NCBI RefSeq assembly: GCF_029892285.1
Contig: NZ_JARXVM010000014.1
Coordinates: forward strand, 62,001 to 126,000
Length of the DNA stretch: 64,000 bases
DNA from: Rhizobium sp. SG_E_25_P2
GTDB taxonomy: Bacteria; Pseudomonadota; Alphaproteobacteria; Rhizobiales; Rhizobiaceae
Direction of reading: 5' to 3'
How positions within the stretch are numbered: the stretch's first letter is position 1; each line of letters starts with the position of its first letter. A program made the translations under genes and the position numbers. Below, piece by piece: positions 19,155-29,430 of the stretch. The notes beneath the pieces were generated by a model. That model did not search any database, had not been told where the DNA came from, and worked only from the letters and a program-made list of their open reading frames with translations.

Positions 19155-22106
19155 TCACCCTGCTCGCACCGTCGCCTTGAAGATCTTGCGCGCCTGCGCC
19201 GACATGCGCCGGATCTCCGCTTCCAGCACCCGGATATCCGGCGTCTCGGCGATCTGGCAGATCAAATCCTTGAGCCCTTCAGGCGCATCCGCAATGATGA
19301 AATCCCCCTCGACGCAAAGCCGCGCCATCTGCGCAAACGCCGAATAGAGCCGGAGCGCCTGGATCACGGCATCGAGATCGGCCGGCTCCAGGAAGGACGG
19401 CCCGAGGCGGGCAAGTGTCGCTTCGGTGCCTGGATTGCGCAACACGTCGTCCACCTCGCTTACGGGCGCGATCAGCGCGAAATATTGCGCGAGGAATTCG
19501 ATATCGACCAGACCGCCGGCGATCAGCTTGACATCCCAGATGTCCCGCGGCGGCTTTTCCTTGTCGATCATCGCGCGCATCTCTGCGACGTCAGCGGCAA
19601 TCTTGTTTTTGTCGCCGGGCCGGGCGAGCACGCGGGCAACAATGGCCTCGGCCCTGCCTGCGAGGCCCCTGTCGCCGCTCACCACCCGCGCGCGGGTCAG
19701 CGCCATATGCTCCCAGGTCCAGGCCTCTTCCAACTGATACTTCTCAAATGCGCGCAGTCGCGTCGCCACCGGCCCCTTGTTGCCGGACGGCCTTAGCCGC
19801 ATGTCGACCTCATAGAGCACGCCCTCCGCTGTCGGCGCCGACAGGGCCGCAATCAACCGCTGCGTCATGCGGGTGAAATAGCGGTTGGAGTCGAGCGACT
19901 TCGGCCCGTCGGACATCGCATCATCGTCATGGTCGTAAAGCAGGATGATATCGACATCGGAGCCGGCGGTCATTTCGCGGCTGCCGAGCTTGCCCATGCC
20001 GAGCACCACCACTTCACCGCCGGGCAACTTGCCATGCGCCGCCTCAAGTTCACGCCTGACGGCTGCGAGAGCCTCCCCGATCACCAGATCGGCAAGGTCG
20101 GTGAAGGCCGAAGCCGCCGCGTCCGCGCCGATCGCATCGGTCAGAAGCCGGACGCCGATCAGGAATTTTTGCTCGAAGGCGAAGATGCGCAACCGGTCGA
20201 GCACATCCTCAAAATGCACGGCGCCCGACAGAAACGCCGTCAAACGTCGTTCGAGATACTCCCGCGTCGGCAATTCAGAAATCAGCGTCGGATCGAGCAT
20301 GCCGTCGAACACATGCGGCTTGGCCGAGATGATCCGCGCCAGCCGCGGCGCTGCCGACATGATCGTGGCGATCAGCGAGAGCAGCGAAGGATTGGAAGAC
20401 AGCAGCGAAAAGACCTGGATACCCGAAGGGAGACCGGCAATGAAACGATCAAAATCGAACAGCGCCTCATCCGCCCGCCGCGTCTGGCCAAACACCGAGA
20501 GAATATCGGGGGTCAGTTCCGTCAGCCTCTCGCGCGCCTCCACCGATTGCGTGGCCCTGTAGCGACCGTAATGCCAGCCGCGAATGGCGCGTGAAACATC
20601 CTCGGGCCGCTTGAAGCCGAGTTGCCCCAGCGTTTTCAGCGTATCGGGGTCGTCCTTCTGGCCCGTGAAGACGAGATTGCCGGTTTCGCCAGACAGTTTG
20701 CTTTCCTGCTCGAACAGCTGCGCATAGCGCCTTTCCACCGTCTTTAGCCGCTTGGTCAGCGCGGCGGAGAAGGCCGCCGTATCGGCAAAGCCGAGCATGA
20801 AGGCGATCCGCTTCAGCTCCGCCTCTGTCGTCGGCAGATTATGGGTCTGCTCGTCATGCACCATCTGCACCCGATGTTCGACGCCGCGCAGGAACCAATA
20901 GGCTTCGATCAGTTCCCCACATGTCGTCTCGTCGATCCACCGGTTGGCCTCAAGCGCCTTCAACGCCTGTTCGGTGCTTTTGACGCGCAGTTCGGGAATG
21001 CGCCCCCCGGCGATCAATTGCTGGGTCTGGGCGAAGAACTCGATCTCGCGAATGCCGCCGCGGCCCAGCTTGACATTGTGCCCCTTCACCGCGATCTCGC
21101 CATGGCCCTTATGGACATGGATCTGCCGCTTGATCGAATGAATGTCAGCGATAGCCGCATAATCCAGATATTTACGGAACACGAACGGCGTCAATTCCTT
21201 GAGGAACCGCTCGCCCGCCTGGAGATCGCCGGCGATGGGCCGCGCTTTGATGTAAGCCGCCCGCTCCCAGTTCTGTCCCCTGCCCTCGTAATAGAGGATC
21301 GCCGCCTCCACCGGTATGGCGAGCGGCGTCGAGCCGGGATCTGGCCGGAGCCGGAGATCTGTGCGGAAGACATAACCATCGCCGGTGCGGTCCTGCAGAA
21401 TGCGGATCAGCCGTCTCAGCAGCCGAGCGAATGTCTCGGTTCCCTCTTCGGGATCGACGAGAATGCCTGCCTCCGGCTCATAGAACACCACGATGTCGAT
21501 ATCGGAGGAGTAATTGAGCTCGAAGCCGCCCAGCTTGCCCATGCCGAGCACGATCAGCCCCGAACCGCGCGAGGGCTCGTCAGGATCCGCAAGCCTGAGT
21601 TTGCCAGCCTCCATGCCCGAAAGCAGAAGATGGTCGATCACCGCCGCCGTCGCCGCACCGGCAAACAGGCTGAGGCTCCGCGTCGTCTCTGCCGCCGTCA
21701 TGATCCCTGCGAGATCGGCGAGCGCGATCAGGAAGCCGGCCCGACGTTTCGCCTGGCGCAACGCTGTCATCAACTCGGCTTCGGTCCGCCCCCGCCAGAG
21801 GTCGCGCGTCCCGGCAATCAGCGTCTCGATCTCCCGAGCCGGATCGGTGACCAAGGCTTCGGCCAGAAGGCTAGGCTTGATACGGGCGGTGTCGCGCAGA
21901 AAGGGCGACAGCGTCATGGCGGCGACCACGAAATCCCGCGCCGGACTGTCCCCCGCCATAAGCGCCGCGATCTCAGGCTCTTCCTTCGCCCAATCCTTGA
22001 GATCAGCCAGCACCGATTTCACCGCCTGCTGCGACAGCGGCAGGATGGGATTGGCCATGAGATCAACAATGCGCCGCCCGACCGCGCCGCCACTCTTCTC
22101 CGTCAT
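19155..22106 (-). CDS. glnE: Bifunctional glutamine synthetase adenylyltransferase/adenylyl-removing enzyme
   Basis: A 983-residue regulator of nitrogen assimilation that adenylylates and deadenylylates glutamine synthetase in response to PII protein and glutamine. Two nucleotidyltransferase domains are visible: the N-terminal deadenylylase with NYSSDIDIVVFYEPE (about residue 205) and the C-terminal adenylyltransferase with AGSDVDIILLYDHDDD (about residue 720). Each is followed by a helical GlnE/GlnD-type regulatory domain. Both active-site DxD pairs are intact and the length is typical. It lies downstream of the kinase/regulator genes on the same strand, separated by an AbiEii-type pair. Confidence 0.97.
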   Translation of the reverse strand: MTEKSGGAVGRRIVDLMANPILPLSQQAVKSVLADLKDWAKEEPEIAALMAGDSPARDFVVAAMTLSPFLRDTARIKPSLLAEALVTDPAREIETLIAGTRDLWRGRTEAELMTALRQAKRRAGFLIALADLAGIMTAAETTRSLSLFAGAATAAVIDHLLLSGMEAGKLRLADPDEPSRGSGLIVLGMGKLGGFELNYSSDIDIVVFYEPEAGILVDPEEGTETFARLLRRLIRILQDRTGDGYVFRTDLRLRPDPGSTPLAIPVEAAILYYEGRGQNWERAAYIKARPIAGDLQAGERFLKELTPFVFRKYLDYAAIADIHSIKRQIHVHKGHGEIAVKGHNVKLGRGGIREIEFFAQTQQLIAGGRIPELRVKSTEQALKALEANRWIDETTCGELIEAYWFLRGVEHRVQMVHDEQTHNLPTTEAELKRIAFMLGFADTAAFSAALTKRLKTVERRYAQLFEQESKLSGETGNLVFTGQKDDPDTLKTLGQLGFKRPEDVSRAIRGWHYGRYRATQSVEARERLTELTPDILSVFGQTRRADEALFDFDRFIAGLPSGIQVFSLLSSNPSLLSLIATIMSAAPRLARIISAKPHVFDGMLDPTLISELPTREYLERRLTAFLSGAVHFEDVLDRLRIFAFEQKFLIGVRLLTDAIGADAAASAFTDLADLVIGEALAAVRRELEAAHGKLPGGEVVVLGMGKLGSREMTAGSDVDIILLYDHDDDAMSDGPKSLDSNRYFTRMTQRLIAALSAPTAEGVLYEVDMRLRPSGNKGPVATRLRAFEKYQLEEAWTWEHMALTRARVVSGDRGLAGRAEAIVARVLARPGDKNKIAADVAEMRAMIDKEKPPRDIWDVKLIAGGLVDIEFLAQYFALIAPVSEVDDVLRNPGTEATLARLGPSFLEPADLDAVIQALRLYSAFAQMARLCVEGDFIIADAPEGLKDLICQIAETPDIRVLEAEIRRMSAQARKIFKATVRAG

Positions 22107-22125
22107 CCGTCCTCCCAGGCATTCC

Positions 22126-22800
22126 CTACTGCGCCGCCGCCCGCAACGCCTCCAGACAGAGGTCGACGGCTGCGGGACGCATATCCTCGAAGGCAGGTTT
22201 TACGGCGAGATCGGCGAAGACGCCATGGAGAAATTCGGGGCTGGCGGAAAGCACGGCGCGTTCGGCGCGGCGAACTTCGTCTGGAAATGATCGGAGCGCC
22301 AAAAGCACTTGGCGCCTGTCGGCTCGCCAAGCCGCTGCTATATCGAACATGTCGCGCGGCAGAAGCGAGGCTCCTCGAAAGTAAACCTTCTTCGCCAGGA
22401 TCTCTCCAATCGTCTCCACCCGCGTGGATAGACCGAGGACTTCAAGCTTGCGATTGGGTGTCGAGGTGAGATCGGGACAAGCAATGAAATCAATCTCGCC
22501 CGCGGCGCCGAACGATAGTTTGAGAAATCGAACACCATCGCCGTGATATGCGGCCAGGCCCTGGACCAGGCCGATATTGCCCTTACCGGGATCCAAATAG
22601 GCTAAAAGCTGGGGATCGGGGAGAAAAACATCGATGTCATGACTTTCTCGATGGCCGATCTGCAACATCAAGGCCGTTCCGCCGCCGAATGACCACCGAT
22701 CTTGGAAGCCGGCGCGACCGAGAATATCATTTGCCTTCAGAAACAGGTCTTGCCAACCGCCGCTCAAGCCGCCCGGCCCAGCCATGTCCTGCCCGTCCAA
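22126..22800 (-). CDS. AbiEii/AbiGii-type nucleotidyltransferase toxin
   Basis: A protein of up to 224 residues with the signature of the nucleotidyl-transferase AbiEii/AbiGii family: WSFGGGTALMLQIGHRESHD followed by IDVFL, giving the glycine turn and DxD-like acidic pair, and later ILAKKVYFRGASLLPRDMFD. AbiEii proteins are toxins of type IV toxin-antitoxin systems and of abortive phage-infection loci. Here the upstream gene overlaps it by 37 bases and is the likely partner, although it does not resemble the usual AbiEi antitoxin. The start could also be MAGPGG at 22785. Insertion next to glnE suggests a mobile accessory pair. Confidence 0.78.
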   Translation of the reverse strand: MDGQDMAGPGGLSGGWQDLFLKANDILGRAGFQDRWSFGGGTALMLQIGHRESHDIDVFLPDPQLLAYLDPGKGNIGLVQGLAAYHGDGVRFLKLSFGAAGEIDFIACPDLTSTPNRKLEVLGLSTRVETIGEILAKKVYFRGASLLPRDMFDIAAAWRADRRQVLLALRSFPDEVRRAERAVLSASPEFLHGVFADLAVKPAFEDMRPAAVDLCLEALRAAAQ

Positions 22801-23030
22801 TTGTCGAAGTCTGCCGCAACCCGAGCAAGGCGCTCATCGGAGATACCGTGCTCCCCGGCAAATTGCCGCTGTAGATCGGGATCGACCTCATAAAGAAAGG
22901 AGGCGGCGTGTCCCGGCATGGCCTTCATGCGCTCTAGATCGAGAATCAGAGAAGCAACCTGTTCCCCGCTGAGCTTGCGGGTATAGGAGGCGTTCACGGT
23001 GGCTAGAATCAGCGGTTCGACACTCGCCAT
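22764..23030 (-). CDS. Small partner protein of the AbiEii-type toxin
   Basis: An 88-residue protein starting at 23030, chosen because GGAGG lies eight bases upstream of this ATG. The frame is open further upstream. It has no recognised domain: an N-terminal helical part (ILATVNASYTRKLSGEQVAS) is followed by a charged C-terminus. Its long overlap with the nucleotidyltransferase indicates translational coupling and suggests an antitoxin role. It is too short and lacks the winged-helix pattern expected for AbiEi. Confidence 0.6.
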   Translation of the reverse strand: MASVEPLILATVNASYTRKLSGEQVASLILDLERMKAMPGHAASFLYEVDPDLQRQFAGEHGISDERLARVAADFDNWTGRTWLGRAA

Positions 23031-23081
23031 AGACATATCCTCCGAGCGATCATCGAAGAGTCTCATGCGCCTTCGGTTGCG

Positions 23082-24494
23082 TCAACCCAACGGAAACACC
23101 ATGGTCACCGACAACCCCGGATGCTCCTTACCCGCCTCTGTCGGCGAGAGTCCCACCCGGCCGCCATGCAGTTCCATCACCGCCACCGTCAGCGCCAGGC
23201 CCAGCCCAGTCCCGGGCTTTGAGCGGCTTTCGTCCAGGCGGAAGAAGCGTTTGACCACATCGCCATATTTGTCCTCGGGCACCCCCTGGCCGCGATCGGC
23301 CACCGTCACCCGCACGCCGTCGGCGCTTGAAGCAACAGACAGCGTGATCTCGGGCGCATCGGGATTGTCGCCATATTTCATGGCGTTGTCGATCAGATTG
23401 GAGATCGCCTGGCCGATCAGTTCGCGATTTCCCCGGACAACCACACCCGGTGCGACGTCACGCCTGAGAATGAAGCCGGCATCTTCCGCCACCGGCTCAT
23501 AGAGTTCGCCGAACTCTTCCGCAACCTCTGACAGATTGACCACCGACATCTCGGCGGCCGCAGATCCCGCCTCGACCCGGGAAATCATCAGCAGCGCGTT
23601 GAAGGTGCGGATCAACTGGTCGGTGTCGCCAATCACCTCTTCGAGCGCCAAACGGTAGTCATCAGCGTCCTCGGCCTTGGCAAGGGCGCTTTCGGCCTTG
23701 TTGCGCAGCCGCGTCAATGGCGTCTTGAGGTCATGGGCGATGTTGTCAGACACCTGCCTGAGCCCCTCGTTCAGCCGCTCCATGCGCGCCAGCATCACGT
23801 TCAGCGATCCGGCCAGCCGATCGAATTCGTCGCCCGAGCCGGTTTCCGGCAGGCGCTGGGAGAGATCGCCCGCCATGATCTTCTGGGCGGCGAGCGAAGT
23901 CCGGTCGATCCGCTTCAATGCATTGCGACCGATCGCAAACCAGATCACCAGCGCGCCGACGCCCATGACGCCGAGCGCCAGCATCAGCGCCTTGCGCACC
24001 AGAAGACGGGCATTTTCCGGCTCGCCAACATCGCGGCCCACCAGCACGCGCAGACCGTTTTCGAAGCGGATCACATGGGCGATAGCCTGATGCCGGTCCT
24101 TCTTGGCCGTCTCGCCGAAGCGGTTGTAGAGAAAGGGCTTGTCCGTCCAGCCCTCTTCGTTGAGCACGCCGGCCTGCAAGCCCGCCACATTGCCGGCAAG
24201 GATTTCCCCGCTCGGCCCGGCGATGACATAGAGATTGGCCCCCGGCTGGTGCGAACGGCGCTCCAGCACGCGCAGCAGCGAGGCGACGCCGCCTTCGGTA
24301 TAGATGTCCTCGAGCTGATTGACCTCTTCGGAAATCGATTCCTTCATCCGCGTCTGCAACTGGCCGTCGGAGATCGAGGTGACATAGAGCACCAACACCG
24401 CCGCGCAGGCGGAAAACAGCAGCAGATAAATGGCGGAAAGGCGGACGGCGGTGTGGCGATAGAGCAGCCTCAGGCGCGCAAGCGCCGCCATCAC
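23082..24494 (-). CDS. Sensor histidine kinase (partner of the DegP-linked regulator)
   Basis: A 470-residue inner-membrane kinase. A transmembrane helix near residues 17-38 and another near 165-187 bracket a periplasmic domain. A HAMP region follows (AAQKIMAGDLSQRLPETGSG), then the HisKA box with HDLKTPLTRLRN and an ATPase with NAMKYG, DRGQGVPE and GTGLGLALTVAV. It overlaps the response-regulator gene by four bases and is co-transcribed with it. In rhizobia a pair of this type lies downstream of degP1; envelope stress is a plausible signal, by inference from that neighbour. Confidence 0.93.
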   Translation of the reverse strand: MMAALARLRLLYRHTAVRLSAIYLLLFSACAAVLVLYVTSISDGQLQTRMKESISEEVNQLEDIYTEGGVASLLRVLERRSHQPGANLYVIAGPSGEILAGNVAGLQAGVLNEEGWTDKPFLYNRFGETAKKDRHQAIAHVIRFENGLRVLVGRDVGEPENARLLVRKALMLALGVMGVGALVIWFAIGRNALKRIDRTSLAAQKIMAGDLSQRLPETGSGDEFDRLAGSLNVMLARMERLNEGLRQVSDNIAHDLKTPLTRLRNKAESALAKAEDADDYRLALEEVIGDTDQLIRTFNALLMISRVEAGSAAAEMSVVNLSEVAEEFGELYEPVAEDAGFILRRDVAPGVVVRGNRELIGQAISNLIDNAMKYGDNPDAPEITLSVASSADGVRVTVADRGQGVPEDKYGDVVKRFFRLDESRSKPGTGLGLALTVAVMELHGGRVGLSPTEAGKEHPGLSVTMVFPLG

Positions 24495-25168
24495 GCCTCG
24501 TCCTTGATCATATAGCCGGCGCCGCGAATGGTCTTCAGCAGCGATTTTTCGAAATCCTTCTCGATCTTGCCGCGCAGCCGCGACACATGCACATCGATCA
24601 CATTGGTCTGCGGATCGAAATGATAGTCCCAGACGTTTTCAAGCAGCATGGTGCGCGTCACCACCTGGCCGGCATTCTTCATCAAATATTCGAGCAGGCG
24701 ATATTCGCGCGGCTGCAGCACGATCTCCTTGCCGGCCCGGCGGACCTCATGCGAGAGCCGGTCGAGTTCGAGATCGCCGACCCGGTAGATCATGTCCTGT
24801 TCGGGCAACGCCCTGCGGCGGCCAAGCACTTCGACGCGGGCCAGAAGCTCGGTGAAGGAATAGGGTTTGGGCAGATAATCGTCGCCGCCGGCGCGCAGTC
24901 CTGTTACCCGGTCATCGACCTGGCCGAGCGCCGAAAGGATCAGCGCCGGCGTGTTGATATTGCGGCGACGCAGTTCCGATATCACCGACAATCCGTCGCG
25001 GCGCGGCAGCATGCGGTCGACAATCAACACGTCATAGCCGTTCTCGGCGGCCATGAAGAGACCCGCTTCACCGTCGCTGGCGTGGTCGATCGTATGTCCT
25101 GCTTCGCGGAACGCCTTGACGAGATAGCTCGCCGCGTCGAGATCGTCTTCGATGATGAGTATTTTCAT
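24491..25168 (-). CDS. OmpR/PhoB-family response regulator
   Basis: A 225-residue two-domain regulator. The receiver has the acidic pair IEDD, the phosphorylated aspartate in VDRMLPRRDG, and the lysine in PKPYSFTEL. The C-terminal winged helix has EYRLLEYLMKNAGQVVTRTMLLENVWDY and VIDVHVSRLRGKI. It is the first gene of the pair with the downstream kinase and lies after degP on the same strand, separated by a hairpin. Confidence 0.95.
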   Translation of the reverse strand: MKILIIEDDLDAASYLVKAFREAGHTIDHASDGEAGLFMAAENGYDVLIVDRMLPRRDGLSVISELRRRNINTPALILSALGQVDDRVTGLRAGGDDYLPKPYSFTELLARVEVLGRRRALPEQDMIYRVGDLELDRLSHEVRRAGKEIVLQPREYRLLEYLMKNAGQVVTRTMLLENVWDYHFDPQTNVIDVHVSRLRGKIEKDFEKSLLKTIRGAGYMIKDEA

Positions 25169-25197
25169 GGCCGGAGAATAAGGCGAGAGCGCATAGA

Positions 25198-25223
25198 GCG
25201 AAAGCCCCGTCGGGGGCTTTCGC
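25198..25223 (-). terminator. Hairpin downstream of degP
   Basis: GCGAAAGCCCC at 25198-25208 pairs perfectly with GGGGCTTTCGC at 25213-25223 around a four-base loop. On the minus strand it lies between the degP stop and the regulator gene. The T-rich tail is weak, so termination may be partial and allow read-through into the two-component genes. Confidence 0.6.
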
Positions 25224-25239
25224 GGTTCAGATCGGAAGG

Positions 25240-26832
25240 TTAGCCGATCGGCAGGGCGACGAAGCGATTGCCGGTCTGATCCTGGATCTGGAACAGCGCC
25301 TTCTTGCGACCGCCCTTCTTGGCGTCCTCGACGATCTTCTTGATGTCGGCTGGCGACTTGATCTCCTGGTTGTTCACCGAGGTGATCTTCTGGCCTTCCT
25401 TCACGCCCTTGTCGGCCGCGTCGGAGTCGGGGTTGACCGAGGTGATCGCCACACCCTTGCCGTCGTCGGTGGGAGCGACAATCAAGCCGAGCTGGTCAAG
25501 CGTCAATTCGCTCGGGGGAGCCTGCTCGTCGGAACCCTGCTCCTGCTGCGGTTCGGTCGAGGCCATCTTCGGATCGGTCGGCAGCGTGCCGAGCGTCACC
25601 TTGACGCTTTCAAGCTTGCCGTCGCGCCAGACGGAGACATCCACCACCTTGCCGGGATCGAGCGAGCCGATCTTGCGCGCCAGTTCCTTCGGACCCTTGA
25701 CCGGCTCGCCATCGACGGCGGTGATCACGTCGCCCACCTTGATGCCGGCCTTGGCGCCGGGAGAATCGCCCGTGGGCTCGTTGACCAGCGCGCCGGCGGC
25801 TTCCGCAAGGCCGAGCGAGTCGGCGACGTCCTGGGTCACGGGTTCGATCTTGACGCCCAGCCAGCCACGTTGGATTTCGCCGCCCTTCATTAGCTTGGCG
25901 ACCACATCCTTGGAGACCGAGGCCGGAATAGCGAAGGCGATGCCGACATTGCCGCCAGACGGCGAGAAGATTGCGGTGTTGATGCCCACCACTTCGCCCT
26001 GAAGGTTGAAGGTCGGGCCGCCGGAGTTGCCGCGATTCACCGCCGCGTCGACCTGCAGATAATCGTCATAGGGGCCAGAGCCGATATCGCGGCCGCGTGC
26101 CGAGACGATGCCGGCTGTCACGGTGCCGCCGAGGCCGAAGGGATTGCCGACAGCCACCACCCAGTCGCCGACCCGGGTCTTGCTGTCGTCGGCGAACTGC
26201 ACATAGGTGAACTTGCGCTTGGCGTCGACCTTCAGCACTGCGAGATCGGTGCGGGGGTCGCGGCCGACCAGCTTGGCGCTGAGTTCGGAACCGTCATTCA
26301 TCACCACGGTGAAGGCGCTGCCGCCGTCGACGACGTGGTTGTTGGTCACCAGATAGCCGTCCTCAGTGATGAAGAAGCCAGAGCCCTGCGAGGTCGGGCG
26401 CAGACGCGGCTTATCGCCCCGCTTGCCATGGTTCTTCCAGTAATCGCGTTCCTGGTCGCCGCGCTGGCTGTACTGATCGCCGCCGCCGAATTCCCTAAAG
26501 AAGCGCTTCAGCGGATGGTCATCCGGCAGATCGTCGAAGTTCTGGCCGCCCAAATTCGGGCCGAAATTGAAGTTGAAGCCGTTGGAGGCGTCATCGGAGG
26601 CTGGCTGGGCGCGGCTTTCGACACGCACCGACACCACGGCCGGGGTCACAGCGGAGACAACGTCAGCGAAGCTCGGCACCTGCGGCGGCGCCGTCAGCTT
26701 CACGGCCTCGGCATGCGCCGTGTTGAACGCCATCGGCGCGCCGGTCACGAGCACGGCGGTCGCCATGCCGGCGATAGTGCCGGCCTTGAGGAGAGAAGTC
26801 AGCGAAAAGCGTGAAGCGGTTTTTCCGGTCAT
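25240..26832 (-). CDS. degP: DegP/HtrA periplasmic serine protease
   Basis: A 530-residue Do-type protease and chaperone of the envelope. A cleavable signal peptide ends near ...NTAHA-EAV. The trypsin-like domain has the catalytic histidine in VTNNHVVDG, the aspartate in RTDLAVLKV and the serine in NRGNSGGPTF. Two PDZ domains follow, the first around GWLGVKIEPVTQDVADSLG and the second in the C-terminal 90 residues. The loop after the signal region is unusually long and rich in Asp, Gln and Arg. It lies between the ccm operon and its two-component genes, the usual rhizobial order. Confidence 0.96.
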   Translation of the reverse strand: MTGKTASRFSLTSLLKAGTIAGMATAVLVTGAPMAFNTAHAEAVKLTAPPQVPSFADVVSAVTPAVVSVRVESRAQPASDDASNGFNFNFGPNLGGQNFDDLPDDHPLKRFFREFGGGDQYSQRGDQERDYWKNHGKRGDKPRLRPTSQGSGFFITEDGYLVTNNHVVDGGSAFTVVMNDGSELSAKLVGRDPRTDLAVLKVDAKRKFTYVQFADDSKTRVGDWVVAVGNPFGLGGTVTAGIVSARGRDIGSGPYDDYLQVDAAVNRGNSGGPTFNLQGEVVGINTAIFSPSGGNVGIAFAIPASVSKDVVAKLMKGGEIQRGWLGVKIEPVTQDVADSLGLAEAAGALVNEPTGDSPGAKAGIKVGDVITAVDGEPVKGPKELARKIGSLDPGKVVDVSVWRDGKLESVKVTLGTLPTDPKMASTEPQQEQGSDEQAPPSELTLDQLGLIVAPTDDGKGVAITSVNPDSDAADKGVKEGQKITSVNNQEIKSPADIKKIVEDAKKGGRKKALFQIQDQTGNRFVALPIG

Positions 26833-26962
26833 GATGCTAGTCCTTCATCGTCAGGCGGAGCGTCTGCTCCAGTTCAGATCCTTTTGATGGGAATAGATCT
26901 AGCTGCGTCGACCTTGCGGCATTCTTTCCGGCGGGTGAAATTTTGGTAATGTGGGAAAAAGT

Positions 26963-27421
26963 TCAGTCCCTGCCCTTCAGCAACGCGTCCAGCTTGCGCT
27001 GTTCATCGTCGCTAAGGTCCTGTGTGGGCGAAGAAATCCGCTTGCGCCGCAATTGTATCAGCACCACGCCCGCCCCGATCGCCGCAAGCGCCGCCGGCAT
27101 GCCCCAGAGCAGGATCGTGTGTTCGGACAATCTCGGCTTCAACAGCACGAATTCGCCATAGCGCGACACCAGATACTCGATCACCTCGTCGTCGCTGTCT
27201 CCAGCAGTCAGGCGCTCGCGCACCAGCAATCTGAGATCCTTGGCGAGATCGGCGTTGGAATCGTCGATCGACTGGTTCTGGCAGACCATGCAGCGCAATT
27301 GCGCCGATAGCTCCCGCGCCCGCGCCTCAAGCGCCGGGTCCTTCAGCACCTCGTCGGGATTGACGGCAAAAGCTGGCGCCGCCGACATCAGGAACAAGAG
27401 GATTGCGAGGAGCTTCCTCAT
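26963..27421 (-). CDS. ccmH: Cytochrome c maturation protein CcmH (CycL)
   Basis: A 152-residue membrane-anchored periplasmic thiol protein. After a signal sequence the conserved [14 protein letters not shown] carries the redox-active CxxC that handles the apocytochrome c thiols. A transmembrane helix near residues 103-124 anchors it, followed by a charged cytoplasmic tail. It is the last gene of the ccmI-ccmE-ccmF-ccmH operon, overlapping ccmF by four bases. Confidence 0.96.
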   Translation of the reverse strand: MRKLLAILLFLMSAAPAFAVNPDEVLKDPALEARARELSAQLRCMVCQNQSIDDSNADLAKDLRLLVRERLTAGDSDDEVIEYLVSRYGEFVLLKPRLSEHTILLWGMPAALAAIGAGVVLIQLRRKRISSPTQDLSDDEQRKLDALLKGRD

Positions 27422-29430
27422 TCCGCCGCCTCCAGCGCGCCCGGCGCTGCGACTGCCCGCGCCCGCTTCGACGGCGCGCCGACACGGAGACGCCGGTCAG
27501 ACAGTGACACGAAACCGCCGATCATCATCACCACCGCCCCGCCCCAGATGAACAGGATCCAGGGTTTCCACCAGATCCGCACCACATGCTCGCCTTCGGG
27601 GTTCTTGTCGCCGATCGAGATGTAGAGTTGCGACGCGCCGAAACTGATGATGCCGGCTTCCGTCGTCGGCATCTGCCGGGCGGTGTAGATGCGCTTGGCG
27701 CTGTTGGTTTCCGCCACGACGACGCCATCGCGCAACACCGAGAAATGCGCAGCGTCCTCGGTGTAATTCGGCCCCCTGCCGGCGCGCTCATCATCGAAAC
27801 GCACCGTATAGGCGCCGTTCTCTGTCGTATCGCCCGGCTTCATTTCGAGGATATGTTCGGTCGACCAGGCCGTGGTCAGCACCACGCCCAGCACCGAAAC
27901 TCCCAGGCCGAGATGAGCCAGCATCGTGCCGATAGCCGAACGCGGCAGGCCGATCAGCCGGCGGAGGCCATTGGCGAAGCCTGCCTTGGCGAAACCGGCG
28001 CGCTGCCAGAGATCGACCAACGCGCCTGACACCAGCCAGAAACCGGCGATCAGGCCAAGCGCCGCCAGCATTGGCCCATCGCCGCGCGCGACCCACACCG
28101 CAACCCCGAGACAGAGCGACAGGACGAAAGCCAATCCCAGCCTGCGGCTCGCCGCCCTGAGGTCGCCGCGCTTCCAGGCCAGCAGCGGCCCGAATGGCAG
28201 CACCACGAACAGCGGCGCCATCAGCCAGCTGAAGGCGATATTGAAGAACGGCGCGCCGACGGAAATCTTCTCGCTGGTCAGCGATTCGAGCAGCAAGGGA
28301 TAGAGCGTGCCGGTCAGGATCGCTCCCGTCGCCACCACCAGAATGACATTGTTGAGCACCAGCGCCCCTTCGCGCGACACCGGCTGGAACAGACCGCCGG
28401 GCGCAAGCGACGCGGATCTCAGCGCAAACAGCGCGAAAGCGCCGCCAATGAAGATCGACAGAATGACCAGGATGAACACGCCGCGCGACGGATCGCTGGC
28501 AAAGGCATGCACCGAGGTCAGCACGCCCGAGCGCACTAGGAAGGTGCCGAGCAGCGATAGCGAGAATGTCATGATCGCCAAGAGCACGGTCCAGATCTTC
28601 AGCGCATCGCGCTTTTCCATCACCAGCGCCGAATGCAGCAGCGCCGTGCCCGCAAGCCAGGGCATGAAGGAGGCGTTTTCGACCGGATCCCAGAACCACC
28701 AGCCGCCCCAGCCGAGTTCGTAATAGGCCCAATAGGAGCCCATGGCGATGCCGGCGGTCAGGAAGGTCCAGGCGAGCAGCGTCCAGGGCCTGACCCAGCG
28801 CGCCCAGGCGGCGTCGATCCGCCCTTCGATCAAGGCGGCGACGGCGAAAGAAAAGCAGACCGAAAAACCGACATAACCGAGATAGAGCAGCGGCGGATGG
28901 ATGGCGAGGCCGAAATCCTGCAGCACCGGATTGAGGTCCCTGCCCTCCGCCGGCGGCGGGGTCAGTTCGGCGATGCCGAAGGTGCGCAGGAAGGGATTGG
29001 AGGTGAGCAGGATGAACAGCAGGAAGGCGACCGTGATCCAGCCCTGCACGGCAAGCGCATTGGCTTTCAGGCTCTTGGGCAGATTGCCGCCGAAGGCGGC
29101 CACCAGCGCCGAGAAGAAGGCGAGGATCAACAGCCAGAGCATCATCGATCCCTCGTGATTGCCCCAGACGCCGGAGATCTTGTAGACCATCGGCATCAGC
29201 GAATGCGAATTCTCCCAGACATTGATGACCGAGAAGTCGGAGGTCGCATAGGCCCAGGTCAGCGCGAGATAGGAGAGCGCAATCAGCGCAAAGCTCGCCA
29301 ACGCCCCGGTCGTGCCCACATCCATCAGCCGCGCCTCGTTGCGAAAGGCGCCGATCACGGGCAGCGTCGATTGCAGAAGCGCGGACGCGAGCGCGCAAGC
29401 AAGCAGGAAATGGCCGAGTTCGACGATCAT
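27418..29430 (-). CDS. ccmF: Cytochrome c haem lyase subunit CcmF (CycK)
   Basis: A 670-residue integral membrane protein with about fourteen helices. The tryptophan-rich haem-handling WWD motif is visible in [20 protein letters not shown]. It takes haem from holo-CcmE and, with CcmH and CcmI, attaches it to apocytochrome c in the periplasm. Four-base overlaps on both sides show tight co-translation with ccmE and ccmH. Length and motif are standard. Confidence 0.97.
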   Translation of the reverse strand: MIVELGHFLLACALASALLQSTLPVIGAFRNEARLMDVGTTGALASFALIALSYLALTWAYATSDFSVINVWENSHSLMPMVYKISGVWGNHEGSMMLWLLILAFFSALVAAFGGNLPKSLKANALAVQGWITVAFLLFILLTSNPFLRTFGIAELTPPPAEGRDLNPVLQDFGLAIHPPLLYLGYVGFSVCFSFAVAALIEGRIDAAWARWVRPWTLLAWTFLTAGIAMGSYWAYYELGWGGWWFWDPVENASFMPWLAGTALLHSALVMEKRDALKIWTVLLAIMTFSLSLLGTFLVRSGVLTSVHAFASDPSRGVFILVILSIFIGGAFALFALRSASLAPGGLFQPVSREGALVLNNVILVVATGAILTGTLYPLLLESLTSEKISVGAPFFNIAFSWLMAPLFVVLPFGPLLAWKRGDLRAASRRLGLAFVLSLCLGVAVWVARGDGPMLAALGLIAGFWLVSGALVDLWQRAGFAKAGFANGLRRLIGLPRSAIGTMLAHLGLGVSVLGVVLTTAWSTEHILEMKPGDTTENGAYTVRFDDERAGRGPNYTEDAAHFSVLRDGVVVAETNSAKRIYTARQMPTTEAGIISFGASQLYISIGDKNPEGEHVVRIWWKPWILFIWGGAVVMMIGGFVSLSDRRLRVGAPSKRARAVAAPGALEAAE

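Noticed and set aside
20841-22469. 542-codon plus-strand frame opposite glnE
   Set aside because: Shadow of glnE, which is complete and conserved on the minus strand.
27791-29398. 535-codon minus-strand frame within ccmF
   Set aside because: ccmF in the other frame is a clear, full-length family member with the WWD motif; this frame is rich in Arg and Ala and has no domain.
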